Shown here one piece after another: positions 1 through 6,637 of a stretch of DNA of 16,309 bases. The position numbers and the translations under genes were made by a program. Location of the stretch: positions 1 through 16,309 of the forward strand of contig JBMYRC010000094.1 of assembly GCA_049601975.1 (NCBI GenBank), in the 5' to 3' direction. Numbering within the stretch: the stretch's first letter is position 1; each line of letters starts with the position of its first letter. The stretch comes from UBA6544 sp049601975 (lineage in GTDB: Bacteria; Pseudomonadota; Alphaproteobacteria; UBA8366). The notes under the pieces are model-generated. The model saw only the letters and a program-made list of their open reading frames with translations. It ran no database searches and was not told the DNA's origin.

Positions 1-30
1 CGAAGGTATCACAGCGGTCATTACATCATC

Positions 31-840
31 CTAGAGATCGTCCGGATTTTCGATCCAGGTCGCGACCAAACCGCCGTCAATCGGTAGGACGGTTCCAGTG
101 ATGTGACGGGATTCGTCGCGGCAGAAATAGAGCATCGCATCCGCAATCTGTTCGGGTTGAATGAAATCCGCGATCTGACCAAGGTCCTTCCGATAGCGCT
201 TGGCCATCTCCTCGAAGCCGATCTGGCGTTCCTCGGCCATCTTCTGGATGCGTGCCTTGATGAAGTCAGTCAACACCGAGCCCGGTGAAATCGCGTTGCA
301 GGTTATATTGGGATCACGCAATGTCTCCGCAGCCGTCGCCCGTGTAATACCGATAATCGCCGTCTTCGAAGTAATGTAGTCGGCGCGGCCCGAACGCGCG
401 GCCAAGCCCATGATCGATGACATATTTACGATCCGGCCCCAGCCGTTTTTACGCATCCCCGGCAAGGCACAACGGGTCAGATCGAACGGTGCCGTTACAT
501 TCACCGCCATGGCGTGATCCCAGTTCTTGGGATCGAAATCGACGATGTCGTCGTAATAACGGATGACCGCATTATTCACGAGAATATCGAGCGAGCCGAA
601 CTGATCCTGTGTCGACTTCGCCAAATCCTCGGTCTGATCGCGCTGAGCCAAATCGGCGCCGTGGTACTTCACGGTAACACCGTATTCCGCTTCCATCCCG
701 GCACGGACCTTCTCGATATCGTCGGGCTCACCGAGACCATTGAGCATAATATTGACGCCTTGCGCCGCGAACGCCCGCGCCGTCGCGTTGCCGATCCCGA
801 TCACCGAGCCGGTAATGAGTGCCGTTTTTCCCTTTAGCAT
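31..840 (-). CDS. SDR-family oxidoreductase, 3-hydroxybutyrate dehydrogenase-like (copy 1)
   Basis: A 269-residue classical short-chain dehydrogenase predicted to oxidise a hydroxy acid or alcohol with NAD(P) in the cytoplasm. Seen: a Rossmann TGSVIGIG motif at about residues 10-17, Asn114, catalytic Ser141/142 (NMSS), Tyr155 and Lys159 (YITSK), and a closing ITGTVLPIDGG segment. The overall pattern (LNGLG near 34, PGMR, WGRIVN, NITCNAISPG) is that of D-3-hydroxybutyrate dehydrogenases, but the usual NNAG motif reads NNAV at 89-92. I chose the ATG at 840 because it overlaps the upstream stop as TGATG and follows GAGGAGAAAG; a TTG lies one codon earlier. It is the last complete gene of the minus-strand operon and a clear paralogue of the gene at 2169-2969. 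The family is secure, the substrate is not. Confidence 0.93.
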   Translation of the reverse strand: MLKGKTALITGSVIGIGNATARAFAAQGVNIMLNGLGEPDDIEKVRAGMEAEYGVTVKYHGADLAQRDQTEDLAKSTQDQFGSLDILVNNAVIRYYDDIVDFDPKNWDHAMAVNVTAPFDLTRCALPGMRKNGWGRIVNMSSIMGLAARSGRADYITSKTAIIGITRATAAETLRDPNITCNAISPGSVLTDFIKARIQKMAEERQIGFEEMAKRYRKDLGQIADFIQPEQIADAMLYFCRDESRHITGTVLPIDGGLVATWIENPDDL

Positions 841-1250
841 CAATCTTTCTCCTCAACAGAATCGAAATATTCCTTGGCCGTCCGAAAGGCGTCGACCGCC
901 GCTGGAATGCCGCAATACGCCATCACGTGCAGCAATACTTCCTGCACCTCATCCTTTGTAACGCCGCCTTCTTCGATGGCTGCGCGAATATGCGTCGTCA
1001 CTTCCGGCTGACGGTTGAGCGCCGCCAACATAGCGATATTAATGAGACGGCGGGATTTGATATCAAGCCCGGGGCGCGACCAAATCTTACCCCAGACGAA
1101 TTCTCCGGAGAGCTGGCGCAACGGCCCCATGAAATCATCATCTGCCCCGACTTGCGTTGTGCGATCGGCATACTCGGCTCCCAACACATCGCTGCGGATT
1201 TGACGTCCCCGCACGAAATCTTCGTTCTCGTCATAGGTAAACTTTGCCAT
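840..1250 (-). CDS. Carboxymuconolactone decarboxylase (CMD) family protein
   Basis: A 136-residue protein of the CMD/AhpD-like family. The region from about residue 60 to 125 carries the family core: PGLDIKSRRLINIAMLAALN, then EVTTHIRAAIEEGG with His88, then a segment with His108 and Cys113. The length matches 4-carboxymuconolactone decarboxylase (PcaC-like), but no other protocatechuate-pathway gene is visible, so decarboxylation of that lactone is not supported. The ATG at 1250 is preceded by GGGGAGGTGCTGTT, an excellent ribosome binding site; the open frame extends further upstream only as non-coding sequence overlapping the neighbour. The stop overlaps the next start by one base (TGATG), so the two are probably translationally coupled. 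In this operon it may act on a cyclic or keto-acid intermediate, which is inference. Confidence 0.9.
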   Translation of the reverse strand: MAKFTYDENEDFVRGRQIRSDVLGAEYADRTTQVGADDDFMGPLRQLSGEFVWGKIWSRPGLDIKSRRLINIAMLAALNRQPEVTTHIRAAIEEGGVTKDEVQEVLLHVMAYCGIPAAVDAFRTAKEYFDSVEEKD

Positions 1251-1287
1251 AACAGCACCTCCCCTTTTGTGATGAAAGACGGAGGGC

Positions 1288-2172
1288 TTAGCCGTCTCCG
1301 CCGAAATCGAGACCGGCTTTCGCGGCCACGTATTTGAAAATCGCGCTGGAGCGTTCCTTGTCCCCCCCCTTCGCCAATGCCTCCTCGAAAATACCCCGCA
1401 CCAAGGCACCAGTGAGAGCCGGCGAGCCGAGGCTCTCCGCCTCCCCGACCGCGAGGCTAATATCTTTATGACTGATCTTCATATTGGCGCCACCCGCGAA
1501 TTCGCGCGACAGCACCGCATCCCGCAGCTTACCCGAAGTCTGTGAATTACGCCCGGTGCTGACGTTCAGGATGTCGAACATGATTTGCGGATCAAGACCG
1601 AACTTAATCCCCATGGTAATCGCCTCGCTGGTGGCGATCGCTTGCACGTTATTCAGATAATTGTTCGCAAGCTTCATCATCTGTCCACCACCCGCGATGT
1701 CCCCGATGTAGAAGATATTCTCACCCATCGCTTCAAACGCGGGTTTTGCATGATCTGCCGCCGCCTTCGGGCCCGAGACAATGATGGTCAGAGAGCCGTC
1801 TACTGCCTTGCTGATATGACCGCTGATGGGCGCATCAAGCATGGTGATATCCGTGCCTTCAAAATGTACGCGCACGTCCTTAGCTACCGATGGACCGGTC
1901 GTCGACATATCGACATAAGTCTTCACGGCGGAGCCAATCGCAACGTCTTTCGCCACCGCATGCGCCGATCCAATCGTGTTGAGGCAGACCATGACCACTT
2001 CCGCCTTATCCGCGACTTCGCGTGCGGACGACGCGCCCATGGCCCCGACGTCGACAAGATTATCAAGACGGTCTTGTTGGGTGTCGAACACAACGACCTC
2101 AAAATCAGCCTTCAACAGATTGTGCGCCATCGGTCCGCCCATATCGCCGACGCCGATATAGCCTAGAATCAT
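1288..2172 (-). CDS. NAD(P)-dependent oxidoreductase, 3-hydroxyisobutyrate dehydrogenase family
   Basis: A 294-residue beta-hydroxyacid dehydrogenase (6PGDH superfamily), expected to interconvert a small beta-hydroxy acid and its semialdehyde or keto form with NAD(P). Seen: the N-terminal nucleotide-binding motif GYIGVGDMGGPMA (residues 4-16), the substrate-binding DAPISGH segment at 113-119, and the catalytic lysine Lys167 in GGGQMMKLANNYLNN. The C-terminal all-helical domain is complete. The ATG at 2172 forms an ATGA overlap with the stop of the upstream SDR and follows TTGGAG, so I prefer it to a start six codons earlier. Members act on 3-hydroxyisobutyrate, tartronate semialdehyde, glyoxylate-type or related acids; the sequence alone does not decide between them. 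It sits between two SDR paralogues in one operon. Confidence 0.92.
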   Translation of the reverse strand: MILGYIGVGDMGGPMAHNLLKADFEVVVFDTQQDRLDNLVDVGAMGASSAREVADKAEVVMVCLNTIGSAHAVAKDVAIGSAVKTYVDMSTTGPSVAKDVRVHFEGTDITMLDAPISGHISKAVDGSLTIIVSGPKAAADHAKPAFEAMGENIFYIGDIAGGGQMMKLANNYLNNVQAIATSEAITMGIKFGLDPQIMFDILNVSTGRNSQTSGKLRDAVLSREFAGGANMKISHKDISLAVGEAESLGSPALTGALVRGIFEEALAKGGDKERSSAIFKYVAAKAGLDFGGDG

Positions 2173-2969
2173 TGTCCAAACTCCAACCAAGTCGCCGAGC
2201 GTCCTTGGTCGATCGGCAACGCGGCACCGGTGATGTCCAGCGAACTATCCTGGCAGAGAAAAACGATCAATTTTGCGACCTGCGCCGGCTGGATGAAGTT
2301 CCGACTCTGTCCGCGCCGAGCCAAGAACACTGCCGTTGCGTCATCGAAGGATAGGCCTTTCTCCTCCGCCAATTCACCGATCTTTATTTCCGTGTTTGGT
2401 GTCAAAACGGATCCTGGGCAAATCGCATTACACGTGATCCCTTCGATCTCTCGATTTTCGGCAGCGGTAGAACGTGTGAGCCCCAGCATCGCATGCTTAG
2501 AGACAACATAATCAACGCGCCCGCTTCGCGCCGCCATGCCGAGCACGGAAGAGAAATTAACAATCCGTCCCCATTTCCGCGCCCGCATGCCCGGCAGTAC
2601 GTTCTGCGTCAGGATGAAAGGGGCCGTCACGTTGACCGCAAGTGCGTGGTTCCACTCCTCGCGTGGGAAATCATCGATACCATGAAAGTATCGGATAACA
2701 GCGTTGTTGATTAGAATATCGATTCCACCGAACGCGTCTTCCGCTTCTTTTGTGAGCGCATCGACCTCGTCTTCCTTGCTAAGGTCCGAGCTGCAATAAG
2801 CGACAGAAACACCGTGTTCATCGGCCAATCCTTGGCGTGTCACCTCAATGGCATCGGCGTCACCGAAACCGTTCAGCATGACGTTGCATCCCTCGGCCGC
2901 CAGAGCCGCCGCAACAGCGGCACCAATGCCCCGTGTCGATCCGGTAACGAGTGCGTTTCTCCCCCGCAT
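2169..2969 (-). CDS. SDR-family oxidoreductase, 3-hydroxybutyrate dehydrogenase-like (copy 2)
   Basis: A 266-residue classical SDR, closely related along its whole length to the gene at 31-840. Seen: TGSTRGIG at residues 9-16, Ser140/141, Tyr154 and Lys158 (YVVSK), NGFGD near 34, GMRARKWGRIVN, GITCNAICPGSVLTP and a late ITGAALPID. These are hallmarks of the D-3-hydroxybutyrate dehydrogenase branch. As in its paralogue, the NNAG motif is NNAV and is followed by IRY, a shared and probably subfamily-specific change. The ATG at 2969 follows AGGGGAATAGTAT, 14 bases after the stop of the acyl-CoA dehydrogenase gene, and its own stop overlaps the next gene (ATGA). Two diverged copies in one operon suggest stereospecific or sequential oxidations of one pathway, which is inference. 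Confidence 0.93.
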   Translation of the reverse strand: MRGRNALVTGSTRGIGAAVAAALAAEGCNVMLNGFGDADAIEVTRQGLADEHGVSVAYCSSDLSKEDEVDALTKEAEDAFGGIDILINNAVIRYFHGIDDFPREEWNHALAVNVTAPFILTQNVLPGMRARKWGRIVNFSSVLGMAARSGRVDYVVSKHAMLGLTRSTAAENREIEGITCNAICPGSVLTPNTEIKIGELAEEKGLSFDDATAVFLARRGQSRNFIQPAQVAKLIVFLCQDSSLDITGAALPIDQGRSATWLEFGQ

Positions 2970-2983
2970 ATACTATTCCCCTT

Positions 2984-4036
2984 TTAGACTTTCGCGGACT
3001 GCCTCGCAGTGATGTCCGACCATAAAGCATCCGGCCCCCGTGCTGCGACGCGCCTGCCGAGTCGTTCCGCCCATTCCGCTTCGGCCCCGAACTCTCCGCG
3101 CCACGACCACAGCCGCCGCGTGAAGAAATGCAGGTGGTGCTCGTAGGTGAAGCCGATGGCACCGTGGGTTTCGTGACAGATATCTGTCGCCACTCCGGCG
3201 GCATCTCCCGCCAGCACCTTGGCACAAGCCACCTCGAAATCAGGCGTCCCTTGCGCCGCCGCCCGGAACGCATTCTGCGCCGCCATCACGGCCGCCGCTA
3301 TTTCCGCTGCCATCATCGCGAGGTTCTGCTGGATGACCTGGAATTTGCCTATCGGTTTTCCGAACTGCGTACGATCGCCGGTATATTCCAACGTGTCCTC
3401 AAGGACCCGCTCCAACGCTCCCGCCATCTGCGCCGAGCGCACCATCGCACCGTAGAGCCACAACGTCTCCGCACTGAAGTGTGCCGGAGCTGCCGCAATT
3501 TGGGCTGTCCCGCTGAACCGCACCGCATCGCGAGGATCACGCGCGATGTTTTGATCGGCAGTCACCATAAATACCTCTTTCGGTGCGAGGTAGACAGCCA
3601 ACCCGCTACCCTGTCGCGCCAATCCGACGAGATAATCCGCACGTGCGGCCCAGGGCACATTCAACGCATCGCCCGTGACCTCACCCGACGCCGATACCAA
3701 GATACCATCTACATCAGGCACCACAGACAAGATACCGTCCGACACATCCATCCCGGCCTGATCGAGTAGCCATCCAGCCAACAGCGTCTCCGCCAAAGGG
3801 ATGGGTGCTGCATAACGCCCCGCAGCGTGCAGGATGACATAGGCCGCCTCCCAACCTGCGCCGACGCCGCCCTTCTCCTCCGGCAGTAACGGTTGGCTCA
3901 AGCCGTTCTCGACGACAGTCGTCCAAAGCTCCTCCGGCCATTCACCCGCGTCGGCTTTTTCCAACAGATCCTTGGTGCAGAGATCAGCGAACAGTCGCGT
4001 GACCGTCTCGCCCAAAATTTCCCGAAGTTCGCTCAT
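2984..4036 (-). CDS. Acyl-CoA dehydrogenase family protein, probable non-catalytic partner subunit
   Basis: A 350-residue acyl-CoA dehydrogenase homologue, a flavoprotein of the cytoplasm that would pass electrons to ETF. Seen: an N-terminal helical domain, a shortened and poorly conserved middle beta domain (about residues 105-185), then the C-terminal domain with YTGDRTQFGKPIGKFQVIQ at 218-236 (the FAD-contacting R-QFG motif) and HGAIGFTYEH at 291-300. By hand alignment the position of the isovaleryl-CoA-dehydrogenase-type catalytic Glu is Gly196, and the alternative YEGT glutamate is also absent. Its start overlaps the stop of the next acyl-CoA dehydrogenase by ATGA, so equal-stoichiometry coupling is likely. 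Pairs of this layout are known as alpha2beta2 enzymes in steroid side-chain and ring degradation (for example mycobacterial FadE pairs). Assignment to such a complex is inference. Confidence 0.9.
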   Translation of the reverse strand: MSELREILGETVTRLFADLCTKDLLEKADAGEWPEELWTTVVENGLSQPLLPEEKGGVGAGWEAAYVILHAAGRYAAPIPLAETLLAGWLLDQAGMDVSDGILSVVPDVDGILVSASGEVTGDALNVPWAARADYLVGLARQGSGLAVYLAPKEVFMVTADQNIARDPRDAVRFSGTAQIAAAPAHFSAETLWLYGAMVRSAQMAGALERVLEDTLEYTGDRTQFGKPIGKFQVIQQNLAMMAAEIAAAVMAAQNAFRAAAQGTPDFEVACAKVLAGDAAGVATDICHETHGAIGFTYEHHLHFFTRRLWSWRGEFGAEAEWAERLGRRVAARGPDALWSDITARQSAKV

Positions 4037-5193
4037 CGCATGCCCAGCCCGCGCGCGATAATGCCCCGCACGATCTCGCGCGTTCCTCCGCGTAGCGAGA
4101 ATGAAACGTTGGCCTGCGTGATATAAGCCATGGTGGTCTCAAAATCGCTGCCATGAGAGAGCCGTGGCGAAGAGCCAAACAGGTCATGCGCCATGCCTGG
4201 AATTTTTTGCTCGAACCCGACACCCAGCTCTTTCATTACAGCCGCTTCGATATTCGGGTTCTTGCCAGCCTCCAACATACCAGAGACAGAAAGCGACATC
4301 TCGCGGAAGGTCGCAGCGCGGGCAATCATGCGACCAATGCCGATGGCTTCCCGCTCGCTCGGGTCCTGCCGCGCTTCACCGACAACTTCTTTCACTAGTG
4401 GGAAACTGCTGAGGTAGCGTTCCGGTCCACTCCGCTCGAAGGCCAACTCAGTCGTTACCTGTTTCCAACCGTCACCTTCGTTTCCAACCCGCATGGTATC
4501 AGGAATAAAAGCATCCTCAAAAAACACCTGATTGAAATCGTGATCACCGGTCATGTTATGTATCGGCCGCACATCGATGCCGCCGGTATTCTTCATATCG
4601 ACGAGGAATTGCGTGAGACCGTTATGCCGGTCTTCGTCCGAAGAAGAGGTGCGAAACAGGGCGACGAGGTAGTTCGCCATATGTGCGCCCGACGTCCAGA
4701 TCTTGCTGCCGTTGATAAGGTACCCACCGTCGACCTTCGTCGCCTTGGTACGCACTGACGCCAAATCGGAGCCAGAGTTCGGCTCACTCATGCCGATCCC
4801 GAAGGCAGTCTCGCCCCGCGTAATGCCAGGAAGAATTGACTTCCGCTGCTCTTCCGTACCGAAGCGCAGGATCAACGGTCCCGACTGCCGGTCGGCGATC
4901 CAATGGAAACCGACAGGCGCGCCCGCCGCCAACAATTCCTCGAGAAGGACATAGCGCTCAAGAAAACTGCGCTCGCTTCCGCCGTATTCCTTCGGCCAAG
5001 TCATGCCGATCCAGCCACGCTTGCCGAGCTTGCGGCTAAACTCCGAATTCCACGCGGTCCAGTTACGCGCGCGCAGATCGACGGAGACCGTAGCCATCGC
5101 CTCGGCCAAAAAATCGCGTACTTCCAGGCGAAGCTCTTCCGCTTCGGGTGGTAGTTCGCCGGGTTCGAAATGCAAAGCTGTCATTGTCCTCAT
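4033..5193 (-). CDS. Acyl-CoA dehydrogenase family protein, probable catalytic subunit
   Basis: A 386-residue acyl-CoA dehydrogenase, predicted to introduce the alpha-beta double bond in an acyl-CoA. Seen: an N-terminal helical domain with GWIGMTWPKEYGG (60-72), the FAD/substrate segment FGIGMSEPNSGSDLASV (131-147), WTSGAH at 166-171, and a C-terminal GGTREIVRGIIARGLG. The YEGT-type catalytic Glu is missing (RGGT), but Glu253 in ELAFER occupies the helix-G position used by isovaleryl-CoA dehydrogenase. The R-QFG motif is absent here and present in the partner encoded immediately downstream, which fits a shared FAD site. I use the ATG at 5193 because GGGA lies seven bases upstream; an ATG at 5184 has its GAGG too close. 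It is the first gene of the operon, with about 100 bases to a divergent crotonase. Confidence 0.92.
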   Translation of the reverse strand: MRTMTALHFEPGELPPEAEELRLEVRDFLAEAMATVSVDLRARNWTAWNSEFSRKLGKRGWIGMTWPKEYGGSERSFLERYVLLEELLAAGAPVGFHWIADRQSGPLILRFGTEEQRKSILPGITRGETAFGIGMSEPNSGSDLASVRTKATKVDGGYLINGSKIWTSGAHMANYLVALFRTSSSDEDRHNGLTQFLVDMKNTGGIDVRPIHNMTGDHDFNQVFFEDAFIPDTMRVGNEGDGWKQVTTELAFERSGPERYLSSFPLVKEVVGEARQDPSEREAIGIGRMIARAATFREMSLSVSGMLEAGKNPNIEAAVMKELGVGFEQKIPGMAHDLFGSSPRLSHGSDFETTMAYITQANVSFSLRGGTREIVRGIIARGLGMR

Positions 5194-5292
5194 CTCTTAT
5201 TCCCACATATCAATTCGCGGGTATGCCGCCCGCCGCCCGCCCTCCATCTAACTAGGGCGAATGTCAGACCTTGGGAGAGCAAAGGAACATCG

Positions 5293-6156
5293 ATGTCGAA
5301 ATTCCTGCGATACAAAAAGACCGGCCACATCGTCACACTGACGATGAACGCACCTGAGTCCATGAACGCTTTGTCGGGCCCTGATCAATATGGCGACTTT
5401 GAAAAGTACTGCGCCAAGATCAACCAGGACTATGATGTGCGATGTGTCATCCTGACCGGCAACGGCCGCGCCTTTAGTGCGGGTGGCAACGTCAAGGACA
5501 TGCAAGATCGCAACAATAAGGGCCAACCCCCTTCAGTCGTGATTCGCGATTGGTACAAGAACGGTATCCAGCGCATCCCGATGGCGTTCTATAATCTGGA
5601 AGTCCCGACCATCGCCGCCGTCAACGGTGCCGCGACAGGAGCCGGGTGCGACCTGACTTGCATGGCGGATATCCGGATCGCCTCGACTTACGCGCGCTTC
5701 GCTGAGACTTTCGTGAAGATCGGCATTTCACCAGGCGACGGCGGTGCCTATTTCTTGCCCCGCGTCATCTCAATGTCGAACGCCGCCGAAATGGTCTTCA
5801 CCGGAGAGTTGATCGACGCCGCCAAAGCTCTGGAGACCGGACTGGTCTCGCAAGTCGTGGAACCGGACGAATTAATGAACGCCGCCAAAGCCATGGCGGA
5901 CCGCATCGCCGCCAACCCGCCTCACGCGCTGCGCTTGTCCAAGAAACTGCTGCGGGAGAGCTCGAACTCCACCATGAACCAGCTGCTGGAACTCTCGGCG
6001 GTCTACAACGCCATGCTGCAACACACCGACGACCACCGCGATCGGGTCGACGACCTGGTGGCCCGAATTTCGTCAAAAGCGAAGAAAAAGCCGGCAGCTA
6101 AACGCGCGCCCGCAAAAAAGAAAGCGCCGGCAAAACGTGCGGCGGCGCAGAAGTAA
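5293..6156 (+). CDS. Crotonase (enoyl-CoA hydratase/isomerase family) with lysine-rich C-terminal tail
   Basis: A 287-residue crotonase-fold protein acting on an acyl-CoA. Seen: oxyanion-hole segments GNGRAFSAGGNVKDM (56-70) and NGAATGAGCDL (111-121), then FAETFVKIGISPGDGG (136-151) and LPRVI. The two catalytic glutamates of rat enoyl-CoA hydratase fall, by hand alignment, on Asp120 and Phe140, and an extra Asp149 replaces the usual Ala of PGAGG, so a plain hydratase reaction is doubtful; isomerase or another activity is possible. Residues 262-287 form a tail of alternating Lys/Arg, Ala and Pro, resembling histone-H1-like or nucleic-acid-binding tails and unusual for a crotonase. The ATG at 5293 follows AAAGGA with good spacing. 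It is transcribed divergently from the acyl-CoA dehydrogenase operon and probably serves the same pathway. Confidence 0.92.
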   Translation: MSKFLRYKKTGHIVTLTMNAPESMNALSGPDQYGDFEKYCAKINQDYDVRCVILTGNGRAFSAGGNVKDMQDRNNKGQPPSVVIRDWYKNGIQRIPMAFYNLEVPTIAAVNGAATGAGCDLTCMADIRIASTYARFAETFVKIGISPGDGGAYFLPRVISMSNAAEMVFTGELIDAAKALETGLVSQVVEPDELMNAAKAMADRIAANPPHALRLSKKLLRESSNSTMNQLLELSAVYNAMLQHTDDHRDRVDDLVARISSKAKKKPAAKRAPAKKKAPAKRAAAQK

Positions 6157-6161
6157 TACTT

Positions 6162-6211
6162 TAATTAAGGGCAGTTCTTTAATTCAGCGATTACGGAACT
6201 GCCCCTAATTA
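6162..6211. terminator. Hairpin between convergent crotonase and rhodanese genes
   Basis: Arms 6162-6177 and 6196-6211 are complementary over 16 bases with one mismatch (core GGGCAGTTC / GAACTGCCC) around an 18-base loop. The element sits between the stops of two convergent genes, so a bidirectional transcription terminator is the natural reading. No strong U-run follows on either strand, although the outer arms are AT-rich. Confidence 0.6.
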
Positions 6212-6221
6212 GCCCTAAACG

Positions 6222-6536
6222 TTAATTTTCCGTTGCACCATCGGCCTTCTGCCAAGCGGAAAACCCACCGGCCAGATGACAAATTTTATCCGTATCGTAA
6301 TCCATGTCGATCATTGTCTTTGCAGCAAATGCCGGTCGTCCGCCACTCGCGCAATAAAGAACCAATAGTTTCCCACTCATCAGTTCCGGGTTGTGCATCG
6401 GACTATCGGGGTCCGCCATGAATTCCAAAAAGCCCCGCGGTATATGTATCGAGCCCGCGATCCCGCCCGTCTCGTTCCTCTCGACTGTTTCGCGGACATC
6501 TACGAATAGGACGTCTTTCTCGTCAACGGCAGACAT
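6222..6536 (-). CDS. Rhodanese-like domain protein (main part; N-terminus frameshifted)
   Basis: A 104-residue single rhodanese domain, a probable sulfurtransferase. Seen: VLFVDVRETVERNETGGIAGSIHIPRG at the N-terminal side and the active-site loop CASGGRPA, where the Cys carries the persulfide, followed by HLAGGFSAW, the family's C-terminal signature. The domain lacks its first helix in this frame: an in-frame TGA lies two codons before the ATG at 6536, and that ATG has no convincing ribosome binding site. The missing beginning is found in another frame up to an ATG at 6610 (separate entry), so the ancestral gene was about 6222-6610 with one base now lost. It lies 27 bases downstream of the UxaA-family gene and probably shares its transcript. 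Whether a functional short protein is made is uncertain. Confidence 0.8.
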   Translation of the reverse strand: MSAVDEKDVLFVDVRETVERNETGGIAGSIHIPRGFLEFMADPDSPMHNPELMSGKLLVLYCASGGRPAFAAKTMIDMDYDTDKICHLAGGFSAWQKADGATEN

Positions 6537-6610
6537 GCATCACGAACCGCCATTGTCTCGATCACGGCATTCGCTCCCGCCATTATTTGTTTGAAACCGT
6601 GTTTCAGCAT
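6537..6610 (-). pseudogene. Displaced N-terminus of the rhodanese gene
   Basis: Reading from the ATG at 6610 gives MLKHGFKQIMAGANAVIETM followed by AVRDAC, the start expected for single-domain rhodaneses of this type. A strong ribosome binding site, AAGGAG, lies seven to eight bases upstream. The frame then runs past the rhodanese frame and stops. Adding one base near 6537-6541 would join this segment to the rhodanese domain with a linker of the expected length. Confidence 0.7.
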
Positions 6611-6637
6611 CGGATTACTCCTTGTTCAAAGCGCAGT

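Noticed and set aside
1278..1296. GACGG / CCGTC hairpin at the end of the 3-hydroxyisobutyrate-dehydrogenase-family gene
   Set aside because: The stem is only five bases within an operon and is likely to occur by chance.
819..1337. Long plus-strand open frame opposite the CMD gene
   Set aside because: It is antisense to a protein with clear CMD motifs and a good ribosome binding site, and has no motif of its own.
3128..3769. 213-codon plus-strand open frame inside the first acyl-CoA dehydrogenase
   Set aside because: It is an Arg/His-rich shadow of the GC-rich coding strand with no recognisable domain.
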